This document shows positions 25,301 through 36,168 of a DNA stretch of 64,000 nt, in pieces. The notes under the pieces were generated by a model. It saw only the letters and a program-made list of their open reading frames with translations. It searched no databases and was not told the DNA's origin. Position 1 is the first letter of the stretch; each line of letters begins with the position of its first letter. Source of the stretch: Mastigias papua (taxonomy: Eukaryota; Cnidaria; Scyphozoa; Rhizostomeae; Mastigiidae); assembly GCA_964019165.1 (NCBI GenBank), contig OZ025272.1:11208531-11272530 (forward strand). Direction: 5' to 3'. Both the position numbers and the translations under genes were made by a program.

Positions 25301-25759
25301 CCACTGGCTAATATGAATTGATACTGTGTGGATAATTAACTCAGTTAGCAATCTAGGAGGACCCACCATGGTTAGGTCCAACATGGGAGAGGGTAGTAGC
25401 CTCCTACCCATCCCCCCAGCCACTGTGCCACTATCACAGAGATATTTACTTAATAGAAGTAGTAAATAGGTACATATTTAATGGAAATAGTAAGCCAATA
25501 TTGAGCTATCAACCTGCTTTTTTACAATTGATATATGCTTCCTCAGTTCATCTGTTCTACAGAAATTTGACTGATAGTACTCAGCAACTGTTTTGTTCAG
25601 TAGTATCCTTGCATCATTGGGCTTTAGATCTAACAGCTTTTTTAACAATGAGAGACATTCATCAAACCGGGAGCTCTTGAATTCAGTTAGTGCTTGACCT
25701 GACAAATTTTGTTCCAGTTCACTATCTGTTGAGTTTTCCTTTCTTTGACTTGTCATCAT
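13332..25759 (-). CDS. CNOT10: CCR4-NOT transcription complex subunit 10, 17 coding exons
   Basis: Coding exons, 5' to 3': 25759-25514, 24616-24527, 23253-23190, 22557-22496, 21997-21815, 21473-21390, 21239-20984, 20752-20681, 19989-19787, 19461-19340, 19219-19055, 18735-18655, 18153-18040, 17517-17381, 16680-16559, 15350-15275, 13651-13332. They total 2397 nt, 798 residues; human CNOT10 has 744. CNOT10 is a helical-repeat (TPR-like) subunit that pairs with CNOT11 on the N-terminal part of CNOT1 in the cytoplasmic deadenylase. Diagnostic matches: LLNKTVAEYYQSN, HYHLNQPKAAINIIERL, SLKECKREIKSVLN, FLKSNYEYVRENY, SCIHFKMKKYNLGVFY, RFWLRLAESCI, RAYIALGLGDY, YLGHLYAAESLIKLDKI, LGCAFSLRKEYDKA, LLSAYIELQAG. 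The C-terminus (about 715 onward) is unusual: a polyglutamine run, then a Gln/His/Met/Pro-rich tail. Least certain are exon 8, a linker supported mainly by frame and splice sites, and the first ATG, which is followed at once by a second. Confidence 0.93.
13503..13552 (-). repeat. Mixed CAG/CAA trinucleotide tract coding polyglutamine in CNOT10
   Basis: On the coding strand the tract mixes CAG and CAA codons and gives about eleven consecutive glutamines, then a His/Ile/Tyr break and more Gln. It lies entirely inside the last coding exon and stays in frame. Confidence 0.8.
15918..16500. repeat. (GATAT)n satellite-like array in CNOT10 intron 15
   Basis: About 580 bases of the pentamer GATAT/ATATG, with interspersed ATATATGATATG and AACATGATATATGATATGCT variants that repeat as longer units around 16130-16215. 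It sits in the intron between exons 15 and 16, ending about 58 bases from the 5' splice site. The long HIISYHIISY-type ORFs here are only repeat translations. Confidence 0.95.
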
Positions 25760-27969
25760 TTGTTATAATTAACATATGTCATAAGGATGCAAGTCTTGGT
25801 TCCTAAAATACATCATAATATTTTACCTGGTTTAGCCAAGAATGTCACACATCTGCTCAGTTTCAAATAAATTCTGGAGAATGGACATAAACTCTAGTCT
25901 ACACTTTCACATCAAACTACCATATATAGTTGATTATAAGTCAAATCTTTAGTTCACATTTTAAGCATTAAAATCATGGGGTCGACTTATAGTCAAATAA
26001 CCTACTTGCACACATTTTTTCACACTACCTCACTCTGAATTCTGATCATTTTTCTTACATCATTTCTTATGTAAGTGGTAACTGTGTCAAATTTTGGATG
26101 TTACAGTATGTCCATCCTTATAAATTTACATTTTCATTTTATCATGCTCTTTCTGTCATATCTATGCAACTGGTAGCCATCTTACCAGAACTCCAAATTG
26201 AAATTTGTAATAAACCATGAAATTGAATTTGTGTTTTTCTTTCTTTCTTTCGAACCCCAGCTATTGCATTTCAACGCAAACCCTTTCATGATTTTTTAAT
26301 TTTTCTCATATACTGGTACAAAATCCGAAACTCAGGGGTCGACCTGTATTCAGGAATTTGTAAAATTAACGATGTTTCTCTCCACCCTGGGGGTCGACTT
26401 ATAACCGAAGTAGACTTATATAATCGAGCATATACACAGTAGGGCTTTATTGTCATTGTTTCAAAACCCTTAACTTTTACATCAATCAACTCTGCACCAA
26501 AATACATCACTAGTCCTTTCAAACAGCTCTGTTCTATACATACATATACACACATACATATGTACATACACGTGAGTGTACCTCTCGAGAGTCAATATTC
26601 TCAGAGGAAAAACATTTAGTGCACTTGGTATGCAAAGCTATGATCAGAAGATTTGCCTATGTAAAATATAGATAACACAATGCCTACCATGTAATCAAAG
26701 TAGTTTTCATCAGAGTGTACTTTTACCAGCAATCACTGTACAAAAACGTCAATAAAACTTAAGTTCATTTAGGGCATATACACACTGGGCACGAAGGCTA
26801 GGCCATACTGGACTCTTATTCAAACCGAGGCTTCGTGGTCCCATGACACTTTTCGATTTGTTCACTTCCACGAAAAGATAACGTAGGTTTCCGGAATTTG
26901 TAAGACGCAAGAGTAGAATATAGAAGTGAGGGTCATTTACAATTCTGGCATCGTTTGCGAAAGTAAAATACCGCTAGAAGTACTTGCCACAGGTATGCGT
27001 ATTTTCTCAAGTGCAGTTTTTGCTTCTTTACTTCAGCGATATGTAGTGTCAATGAATCGGAGGCATTTGAAGGGAGCTTAATACACATACATGTACCCAC
27101 GTTACAGGCAGGTGGGCCACGGTTTTACTGCTATTAGGTGTCGAATATCAACTATGGAATCCTGCACCTTGGAGGCGTATGTTATCATATCGTCTGAGCA
27201 CCCTTGGGACACATAGTGAGGAGCTAGAAGCCTCGAATATTGACTTGGTTGAAGGGAGCAGAGGTCCCGAGACATAATATAACGTCTATCCCGGAGAGGA
27301 ACTATTAATGCTTCGAGCTCATTTTTTGCACGAGCATTCTGGGGAATTTCGCTTCTTGGTTAGTGTTTTCATGGTGTCTCAGAGATATTCCGCGCGCACT
27401 GGGACGAAAAGTATCTTCAACTGTCCTGGCTCACGTCACTACAGACTCTACACATTTTTTGATGAGGAACATCGTTTATAAAGTTTTGAAATTAAATGAA
27501 ACTGAAACTGAAACTTTATAAGGAACCTGCATAGAGAAGGAAAGAAATTATAGGAGCTACAGACAGATCCCTAAAGAGTTTTTAAGTTTATAGATATCTT
27601 CATCACTGCAAACAATTCTTTTAAGAAGCCAATTCCATTCAATGCAATCATGTTCATGTGAATTGTGTGCATCCCATTTAACAACTATTTTTAGCAACAA
27701 TTTGCAGCATTATTCCAAATATCAATTTTGCTTCCTTATGTCCTATTGTCAGGGGACTAAGTGCGCAGGTAAAATTACATAACTATTAAAAAAAGTTGTT
27801 GATGCTACAATCCTGCAGAAAGAAGTCAAGAAATAAAGATCTTTATGAATTTGAGCTAGATTGTTTATAACAGAAACACGTATATAACTTTATTTAATGG
27901 TTAAATCTACAATTTGTTCTTAGTTCTCATTCACACAGTTTCATTTCATATTAAGGTTTTGGTCACAGT
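25760..27969. other. Bidirectional intergenic region between CNOT10 and the mucin-like gene
   Basis: The two genes are transcribed away from each other, so both promoters should lie here. About 25916-26442 looks like a degenerate transposable element (separate entry). A CT-rich patch occurs near 26239-26250. The stretch 26760-27450 is less AT-rich than its surroundings, which would suit a shared promoter, but no definite core element is seen. No coding region is recognised. Confidence 0.45.
25916..26442. mobile_element. Degenerate DNA element with GTCGACTTAT motifs
   Basis: Internal motifs GGGGTCGACTTATA (near 25978-25993) and GGGGGTCGACTTATAA (near 26390-26405), with an AGGGGTCGACCTG between them, are arranged with TATATAG/TATATGC-type termini (CTACCATATATAG at the left, and CTACTGTGTATATGC inverted at the right). 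The ends match only loosely, so the limits are approximate. The pattern is that of a short nonautonomous transposon; no transposase is visible. Confidence 0.35.
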
Positions 27970-30402
27970 ATGGCGTCTGTAAACAGTATCAGTATTGTGG
28001 TGCTTGTTTTTATTGGTTTTCTGGCACAAAGTCATGGTTAGTTCATTTAAATTCATCACTGCACTTTTTTGTGTACTATAAGAAATTAGTACAGATTTAA
28101 GATTGTTTCTAGTCCCTGTGATATCATTGTGTCTTCCAAGTTATTACATTTTACTTTTTTCTGAAATTGCAATTTTATCTTCACTTTTGGCTTTTTGAAA
28201 CACCTCCATGCTCTGCTATTTGCTTTTGTTGCAATTTGAAACTATTTTGAAGTCCATGGTTTTCTTGGCTACCTGAACTTCAGACAACCCCCACCCCCCC
28301 ATTTACTGAACCCATTGGTTACATTATTAGAACAATATTCCTCCCCATATTTATTAGAATTCCCTTGTATTATGTACCCAACTGTATGCTGTATGTTGCT
28401 CCATTTTTTACAATTTTACTATGAACATTCCATTTTCTGGAATGGATTCCAATATGGAAATGCTCTCAGAGCTTATTTTTCAGTGGGAAAAGTTTGCTGA
28501 TATGAATAATGGCCACTTTTGGTAATTTGAAGGCAATCAGATGTTATGAAAATCAAACTTAGAAATCTCATTTATCAAGCAACCCAACTATCATCTAAAA
28601 AGGGATAGTACCATCTGAAGTTTTATATCGTATATAGAAAGGGGTAAAGGGAGCTGTTTAATTAAGAAACTGATTTGTATAGCTTCCAGCTGTATGGACC
28701 TTTTCAATGCAAATGTGATTGAAGTAACATTCCTTCACTTCTTTAGGAGTTTCGTCCCAGAGCAGTACTGCCAAAAGTACTCTGGAGAGCACCACTGTTT
28801 ATTCCAAAGGACCTAAACCTGATCCTAAAACTCTGACTTCTGTTGACCCTACACATGCCACATCACATGCCCCAGCTAGCAGTGCCTTCAATGTAAGCAT
28901 TATTCCTTCTATTGCCCCATCTTCCTTTAATACCCCATCCTCCTCTGCTTCACAATCTTCTTCTCATACACCACCCATTTCTTACTCCTCAAGCTCCCCA
29001 GTTAATCCTTCCTCTGCCGGTTCTTCACACCCTCTAGATAGTTCATCCACCCATATGGCTCCATCTTCAGATTCTAGTACTCTTAAATTGCCAAATTCTA
29101 CCTTCCCAGTCTCTCCTTCAATCAATGCCACATCTGTGAGTGGTACTGCCACTCCATCCTCAGGGGTTGCGCCAAGTTCTTCACCATCAAAAGGGACAAG
29201 CAGCCACATTACACCATCAAAATCCTCAAAGCCACACCCCTTTCCAAGTACTAGCCCACCAAAAGGTGAGTTTGATATCAGTTGTACAATTTTATTGTGA
29301 AATTGTTATATGAAAGTTAGTTCCATACTTAATTCTATGAAGGTAGTTTGTTTTTGATTCTAAGATATGGAAGCTTATTGGGCTAGTGGGCATACATTGA
29401 GCATTGTTAGACAATTTGGATATTTGTGCATATAAGTATAGATATAATTAACCCAGATGCTCTTGGCTCCTATGGGAAATTCATTTGAACAGTTGATATT
29501 CTTTTTCTGGTATGTAAAATTACTTCCATATATATTGAAATGTGGTTTTCTGGGTGTCTTTGAGTAAAGCTGTTTTATTTCATTAAATTGTGCTTGTGTT
29601 CAAACCCTTTCTTGTTTGCTTTAAGAAAAGCTTTCTCTGTTTACTAATATGAAATCATTACTACTTGGTTTTCTTTGGAATATTAAGGCTCAGTGCATAG
29701 TAACAGTTCAGTTCAGTTATTTATTCATCAATCAATCTTAAGTACAATTCTACAAATATAACTATACTACAACTAATTTACAAGACAGCCAACATTACTA
29801 AAAAACTTACACTACTACAAATACTCAAAAACTTATCATAATTGTAATACGCATGCACTATAAAAAATTCAACAATACTAAATAGAAAACACTACTACGC
29901 CAACAAAAACTCTACATGATTGTATTTACAATTTACTGATTAAGGAGGATTGTCTTCAAAGTAACAAAGCATTGTCTTCTGACTCAATTTGTGATGTGAA
30001 TCTTTGTTGCTAGACTTAACAATAATGTATTTCTATGATTTTTTATAGTATATGTAGACTGGAAATGTCACTTTATTTGCATTTCAAAGTGTATCATTAA
30101 CCATTGGTTGCATTAGAAAATAGACCTGGTTTCTTAATTAAGTTAGAAGATAGAAAGCAAGGATTGTATTGTGTATTTTCCCTTGAATTATATAAAGCAC
30201 TATGGTGTTGAAATAGGATCAATGTTTTGTAGTGATTGTGGAATGTGGCGAGGAGTGTAAATCATTGAAGAAAAGACTCTGGGCTGCTGGTGTGTTTGCA
30301 GTTTTGCTCGGTTTGACAACTCTGGTTTTCATGTTTCTCCTCTTCCGGCAATGCAAGATCTCCAGAGACTACAATGATCCAGCCTTATCTCGCCTGATAT
30401 AA
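27970..30402 (+). CDS. Small mucin-like type I membrane protein (three exons), unrecognised family
   Basis: Coding exons 27970-28036, 28747-29265 and 30233-30402 total 756 nt, 251 residues, with GT-AG phase-1 junctions throughout. Residues 1-22 form a signal peptide (MASVNSISIV, then a hydrophobic core, ending AQSHG). Residues 24-195 are Ser/Thr/Pro-rich, as expected for a densely O-glycosylated mucin stalk; a few Asn-X-Ser/Thr sites are present. Residues 196-211 hold two cysteines (200 and 204) and a Lys/Arg cluster. A transmembrane helix covers about 212-233, followed by an 18-residue cytoplasmic tail ending SRLI. An ATTAAA at 30431-30436 could be the poly(A) signal. The architecture recalls sialomucins such as CD164 or TMEM123, but I see no homology to either and give no symbol. 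The uniform phase-1 introns put the signal, stalk and membrane modules on separate exons. Existence is likely; function unknown. Confidence 0.72.
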
Positions 30403-30695
30403 GGAGTAAACAAAGAACATTAAGTGCCATATTAAAGTTGTTTTACATGGTTTTCATGACAGTTAGCTTGATGCACTTTCTTGTAGATTTTTAGCATTGG
30501 GTTCAAGGAAGGATCAAATACAACTTTCTTGATGTGCTTACTTTGAAAACATGCTGTAATCCTATGTCCTTTAAGATTTCTAGGAACTTTGAAATGTTAA
30601 TGCACAGAAGAGTTTTGAATATTCATGCTAGATTGAAAAACATTGAAATTACTGATCTGGGAATTCTGTTCTTGATACAACAAAATCAAACCTCA

Positions 30696-31160
30696 GGGGC
30701 TGTTCAATAATTACATCACACCTTGGGGGTAGGTGGTTATGCACATTTTTCATGATTCTCCATGAAGTTAAAGTAGGGGTGGGTGTTACTTGATTGAAGT
30801 CCATGGCACCACAGTAAATGTTTTTTGCTAGCTCTTTGTTTTGACTTTATTAATTAATGTGCTCTTGGCACCTTCAGGTAAATTTTGCAAGAAAATTTTA
30901 CTGCTTCACCAAGAGCTAGTTAATGCTTATAAGAAAAGATTCATGTGTGAAAAAAGACATATAGCTATTGTATAACTATCTTTACTTCTTCACCTTTCCT
31001 TTTATTATTTTAAACTTTCAGTTTGCATGGGAAGGGGTGTTTGTGCTAAGCATGATGCAATACAAATGGGATCTTGTGAACAAGTGTGACAGATTGTGAT
31101 TTTGGGGAGTGGAGAATCCAAACAAGGCATTTTAGCTTGACACAGTTATTGAACAGTCCC
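30696..31160. mobile_element. Nonautonomous DNA element with GTTCAATAA ends
   Basis: The left end GGGGCTGTTCAATAATTAC is matched inverted at the right by GGGACTGTTCAATAACTGTG. The interior has G-rich patches next to each end (GGGGGTAGGTGG on the left, GGGAGTGGAG on the right) and no transposase ORF. Ends of this GTTCAATAATTAC kind are known from widespread animal cut-and-paste elements; the superfamily is not decided here. A CCTCA/CCTGA pair outside the ends may be a target duplication. Confidence 0.5.
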
Positions 31161-31265
31161 TCCTGAGTTTTAAAACTGCTTTTGGGGTGTTTTGTTAATA
31201 GAAAGTAGTTATTTTATTTGCACATTTTTGTTTCCTTTTTTGCTACAGAGTAATAGCCTCTTGGA

Positions 31266-31337
31266 GTCTTTTGCACTAGAAAATAGTAGAGGTACCTTTT
31301 GTCGCACTGGCTTATATTATTTTCTAGTGCAAAAGAC
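31266..31337. ncRNA. Pre-miRNA-like hairpin (candidate only)
   Basis: Arms 31266-31288 and 31315-31337 are 23 bases each and pair with a single mismatch (GTCTTTTGCACTAGAAAATA begins the left arm). The 26-base loop contains four more possible pairs next to the stem. Size and arm length fit a microRNA precursor, and cnidarian miRNA precursors often have near-perfect stems. A tiny palindromic transposon remnant is an equal alternative. The sequence has no strand preference, so transcription direction is unknown. Confidence 0.3.
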
Positions 31338-32109
31338 CTAAGTTGTCAAACAAACATGCCAAAGGATTGTCAAGTACTGTATATTGTCATCGCTGTGGCT
31401 ACTATTTTCTACCACACCATACAATGCAAGTGAACGAGTAAAATCGAAATTGGTTATCGTAATTAAAGACTATCAAGATTGTTCAATGAGTAGTTGAATC
31501 TATATATTAATCTATATTTTTCCTGTTAGTCGTTTATAACACATTAGAATTATAAGATGGTTTGGGACTGAACATCACCTTTGGAATATACATAATCTTT
31601 TAACCCTCTCTAGAATGTTCTTCTGTTAGAATTCATTCGTTTTAGCTAAACTGACGGGAAGTAGAGCAACTTATATGTTAGATTTAAACAGATTATAGTT
31701 CGTTAGAGTAAGTGCACATATGAACACATTTGAGTTGATTGACGATTTTCACATTTACGCATTTATATCCTTGCATTCCTGTTTGCAACCTCTGCTTGAT
31801 TTATCATCTATGTGGGGCCATTCGTACTACATGGGAAGTTTTTCGTCGTTGGGCTTTTGCTGTTTGCTACTCTGATGTACCGACTAGAATCTAAGTTTAG
31901 ATATCAATTTCACTTGTTACACCAGGCTGCAACACACAGCCGCATTAGACTGTATGATGATAACATTGATTGTTCGATTCGCTGGTCGCGCTTGTTTACA
32001 GTCGCAGTTGGTTTGACATGGCGTATTATTAGTGAAGTATAGTGAAACTTAAAACGTTTGAAGTCATACTTGTATTGGCTGCGCTCTTAATGCACTATGT
32101 GAACTAGCT

Positions 32110-32251
32110 ATCACTTCATTGATCACTTCATTGATCACTTCATTGATCACTTCATTGATCACTTCATTGATCACTTCATTGATCACTTCATTGATCACTT
32201 CATTGATCACTTCATTGATCACTTCATTGATCACTTCATTGATCACTTCAT
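32110..32251. repeat. 12-bp minisatellite TCACTTCATTGA, about 12 units
   Basis: Almost perfect tandem copies of TCACTTCATTGA. Since the unit is a multiple of three it stays open in all frames, reading ITSL repeats on the plus strand and NEVI repeats on the minus strand. On the plus strand it runs in frame into the reverse-transcriptase fragment that follows. Confidence 0.95.
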
Positions 32252-32748
32252 TTGTAAGCGACGATCTAGCAATTGCGGAAGGGTTCAATCACTATTTTAC
32301 TAATATAACAAAGGAACTAGGTATAAGAGAATATGAGACCCATCTATCTTCGACACTTGGAATAGATGATACTATTGACATACCTATAGTAAAGTATAGT
32401 AAACACCCGAGCATTAAAAAGATAAGGGAAGAATTAACTCCCTCTGAACCATTTACCTTTAGGGAAATAACTACATTGGAAGCTTTGCACCAGGTTGAAA
32501 AGTTGAATGCTAATATGGCGTCCCCCATTTGCTGCATCCAAACTAGAGTAATAAAGGACAACCCGCTAATCTTTGCAGATGTACTGACAAAATGTTTCAA
32601 TAATAGTTTGGCTGAGTGCATATTTCCTTTAAATTTAAAAGCAGGTGATGTTTCTGCAATACACAAAAAAGATGATGTTAACCGAAAGCAAAATTATAGA
32701 CCGATCACAATCCTACCGTCAGTTTCAAAAATCAAATTTCAAATTTAG
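32252..32748 (+). pseudogene. Non-LTR retrotransposon ORF2 fragment (start of reverse transcriptase)
   Basis: An open stretch of about 165 codons reads FNHYFTNI near its beginning (the usual LINE segment just before the reverse-transcriptase domain) and KQNYRPITILPSVSKI at its end (the fingers motif NYRPIS-LPxxSKIFE). It breaks off there, followed by stops, so the palm with the catalytic YxDD box is missing on this strand. The upstream end is replaced by the minisatellite. A dead CR1/L2/Jockey-like LINE is likely; the exact clade is not assigned. Confidence 0.75.
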
Positions 32749-33114
32749 TATAAAGAGCCTTTGAAAATAATGCAAAAAGTGTCTTGTTTAACTAAACGCC
32801 TGTTAACATTAAGGAACCAGAGAGTGTACCCTTACTGAAACTGTATTGCAAGATAAACATGATTTCTCAGCAAACGTTGCCAATGACCAGTTTTGCCACT
32901 CCATTTTTAGTGAATGTTCAGTTGCTGACCATACCCTTTTGTTGCCAGATTTGAAATTGCACTCCCCTTAGTTCAGTTCGCCAGAGATACCCTGGAGACT
33001 TTGTAAGGCACAGTGGAAAGTAACCACAAGATTTTTTTTATTTAACTACTTTATGCACGCTACACCCGAATTATATGGTGCTCTTCGAATAGTTCGTGCT
33101 TTGGTCCTGTAGGT

Positions 33115-33680
33115 TCAACAGATACTTCTAAAAACCTTTTTAGAACGAGTGATTGATTCTTGTTCTTGAAGTTGTCGGGGATGTCTTCCCAGTTTTTGGT
33201 TTTCTGACGCGATATTCACATATGGATCATTGGCATATAAATTTGGGTTGATGCTTTCTAAACAGTTCTCAAGATCATCCACGTATAATATGAAAAGTAA
33301 GAGCTCCAAACACGAACCCTGTGGGATACCACATTTTATTTTGCTTCTGCTGGAGTTTGTCCCATCAAAGTAAATAGCACTGTTCCCTATTGATCAGTTA
33401 AGGAGCGAGCCAGCTGTGGGAAGTAACCTCGACAACTGTACTTTCGTAGATTTGACTAAGATTTTATGATCTTCGGCATCGAGTGTTTTAAGATCAAGAA
33501 ATAAACTGGAGTATATTTTCCGCTCAGAGTTCATGAATCACGGGCCTACAGCATCCAATAGACATGTCCGTGTAATATGCTGTTTTGACCTGAACTGTTC
33601 CAAGCTTTTCCCCTTTTAGACGCTCAATTAATTACTTACGTGCAAGCTTCTCTAGTGCCCTTGACACAGCTGATAATATG
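33115..33680 (-). pseudogene. Non-LTR retrotransposon reverse-transcriptase palm fragment
   Basis: The minus strand encodes a decayed palm domain: FLDLKTLDAEDHKIL (usually FLDLxKAFDTVDHxIL), then, after an in-frame stop, CGIPQGSCLELLLFILYVDDLENCL (usually G(I/V)PQGSxLGPLLFLIYINDL), then NLYANDPYVNIAS (usually LYADDT, the catalytic box, here with an Asp changed to Asn). An upstream QFRSKQHITRTCLLDA corresponds to QFGFRxxHSTxxALL. Stops and a mutated catalytic residue show it is dead. Confidence 0.75.
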
Positions 33681-35980
33681 GCATCAAGACCGTTGCAGGT
33701 GGGTTAGTCTGTACCCTACAATTACATTGCGTCTGCTTGATTTGGGAAATGCTGTAGAGCTCAGCGGCCTTTGCTATTACTGGCCTTTGTTATTAATGGT
33801 ATTTGTTCGTAGTTGAGTCATGTTAATTACTTGACATTCTTTGCTGTGCCATGTCATTTTCAAAGTGCATGTGACACAGAGAGATTTTCATATTTTGGGT
33901 TGACGTCTCTCAGTCATTTAACGGCAGGGTGACTATTCCAGTAATTTGTTCGTGTTGGATCCCTTAAGAAGCACCAATGCTGCCAATACGAGTCATTACT
34001 TAATCACTTGCTGAAAGCCGACATGATGAATTCACAAGTTACCTGAGCTTTCGGAAACCATTTTGAATCACCTAGTAGGACTTACTTCCTTGCCTAAGAA
34101 ATATAAAGCTATTTGCTTTGGGACAGTTTGCATTTTCCACGTCCAATTTCAGCAGAATTGCTTTGGCTTTTTCCCTTTGTTTTTTCTATTGTTTTTCGCC
34201 ATTAATTGCTATTGTCTTTAACAACGGTTGCTGTTTCTGCATTTGTTGTAGGTCTCGATAAAAGGCAGGCTAGTTTTGGTTGGTTGAATTGACACGAATG
34301 ATTGCACACATTCATTTCCTTCTTCTCGCAACAGATTTCAATCACAAGTTGTTGTTCTTGAACTTCACTTAACTGCTTGACAAGACAGTCACCAATGGAT
34401 TCATTAGCTACAAAGCCGCTATCACTATCAAGTGGTCATTGCTGTGTTGAGACAACATTGCTCCCTTTCAGAGAAGGTATCTGTGCGCAAACTTATGCAT
34501 GCATTTTCCGAATTTGCAGTCGTCAATCAGAAATTTGATTTGTAAGTATACTCGCATTTTTAATTATTTCATTAAAGCTGCCACTGCAACTAAGTTTTTT
34601 ATTAAAACGTACCATATCACAAGCGCTAGAAGTGCCGTTTGTAAAATCGCAAACCTCGTGTCGTGAACTTTGCCCGAGTTTTCAGCCCATAGTGGTACTA
34701 CTGGGAGATTCCTCCGTTAAGAAATCCCATCTTTTATGCAAATCAGACAACATTGCACGTTACAATTTATTAGTGTGTTGCTCTATATTCTACTTACCAC
34801 ATTATTAAGTAAAAAGAATTTTGATTTTGAAATGAGATATCTGCTATAATTGTAACTCGTGCTTCATCGCTGCACGCTTCTCTCCTGTAACGTCTACTTC
34901 ACTGCTATTGTCAGTGGTCGGTCGTAGTACTGTTTTGATCACTAATCATATATGATGGTGGCTATATCGTATATCATATAGGATAGTGATCCTAGTGCTT
35001 AAAAATACATGACGCCTTCCGTGCCCGTGAGTTCCAAAATGCCAGAGGTTTCTTCCAAAGTGGGCAATAAGCTGAACTTATTATGGCTGCAATTTTATAT
35101 TTATCAACTCTGCTTGCCACATTTCTTTATGAACGTAATCGCGATAATCACCCTGCTTGAAATATCTGTGCAAATGTTTAATTAAGTTAACTTTGCTTAG
35201 AACCACTGCTCCCTACAAAATCGTTTTGGCCCAATGCTTTTACCGACCTTCTACAGGAAATATTACCGTAAAAGCGTTATGGAAATTATCAGTTTAACAT
35301 CCCCAGCAAAAATTAGGTAAATCCTTGTAATAAAGGACAAAACGTTTTTCTTTCGTAAAAAAGTGGTCTATAAGGAACTAGCAATCGACTGCTTAAACAG
35401 TTAAGAAAGTTCCAAACTGCATTTCTGGACTTCTGAGGTCCAAGTATATGCCTAAGAAAGTACATGAATTAATATAATCTGAAATTCTAATTTTCACTCA
35501 AGCCCATCAACTAATTTCGTTAGTTTGTATACGTTCCCCGTGGCTATCTGTGTATTCCAGTGTTACCCTTGTGTAGTGCCTGTCTTCCTTTTTAACCCGA
35601 TAGTGGTACACAGGCTTATTTTGCTTTCGTCTTTAACAGTAGTTTCTAGCAATATCAATACTGCGCTATTGTATGAAAATCCTTTTTCCGTTTATCACTC
35701 ACAACACTCATCGACTAAGAAACGTCGGGCAATAACGGAAAGATCAACGGGAACGATCACCCAGATGTTCAAATTATTGGTGCAGTATTGAAATTCATTA
35801 CTATACGTAATTTGTTTGCTAATTCTAGCAGCATCTTGGTCGCAAAAGTCGGTAAATATTGAGACGAATTGTCAGTTTCCTCCTTCTCTGACATAGTATA
35901 GGGTATGTTAGATTATGCAACATTGTTAAACAATGTCGTTGCATGTCATATACCAATACAACGCAACTCTAAGGGATTCA

Positions 35981-36168
35981 GGCCCCGTTTACACGATGCC
36001 GGTACGACGCCGGTTCGATTTGACACCGGTGTGGAATCTTTTGTTTTTTGACCACCCGTTTACACGAGTTCGGTACGACGCCGGCATAAAAGGTGTGAAA
36101 ACCCAGTTCGGTAGCCACACCGGTTCGATTTCATGCCGGCGTCGTAGCGGCATCGTGTAAACGGGGCC
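35981..36168. mobile_element. Palindromic MITE with TCA target duplication
   Basis: A 188-bp element with ends GGCCCCGTTTACACGATGCC on the left and the same 20 bases inverted on the right; pairing then continues with one mismatch. TCA is present on both sides (35978-35980 and 36169-36171), a three-base duplication typical of PIF/Harbinger-derived MITEs. A second internal copy of CCCGTTTACACGA with GGTACGACGCCGG lies near 36055-36080. It is much more GC-rich than its surroundings. Confidence 0.8.

Noticed and set aside
32110..32251. Regularly spaced 12-bp repeats as a CRISPR-like array
   Set aside because: The units are head to tail without spacers in a eukaryotic genome; it is a minisatellite.
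35525..35791. 88-residue plus-strand ORF
   Set aside because: No family motif or flanking splice signals that make a gene model.
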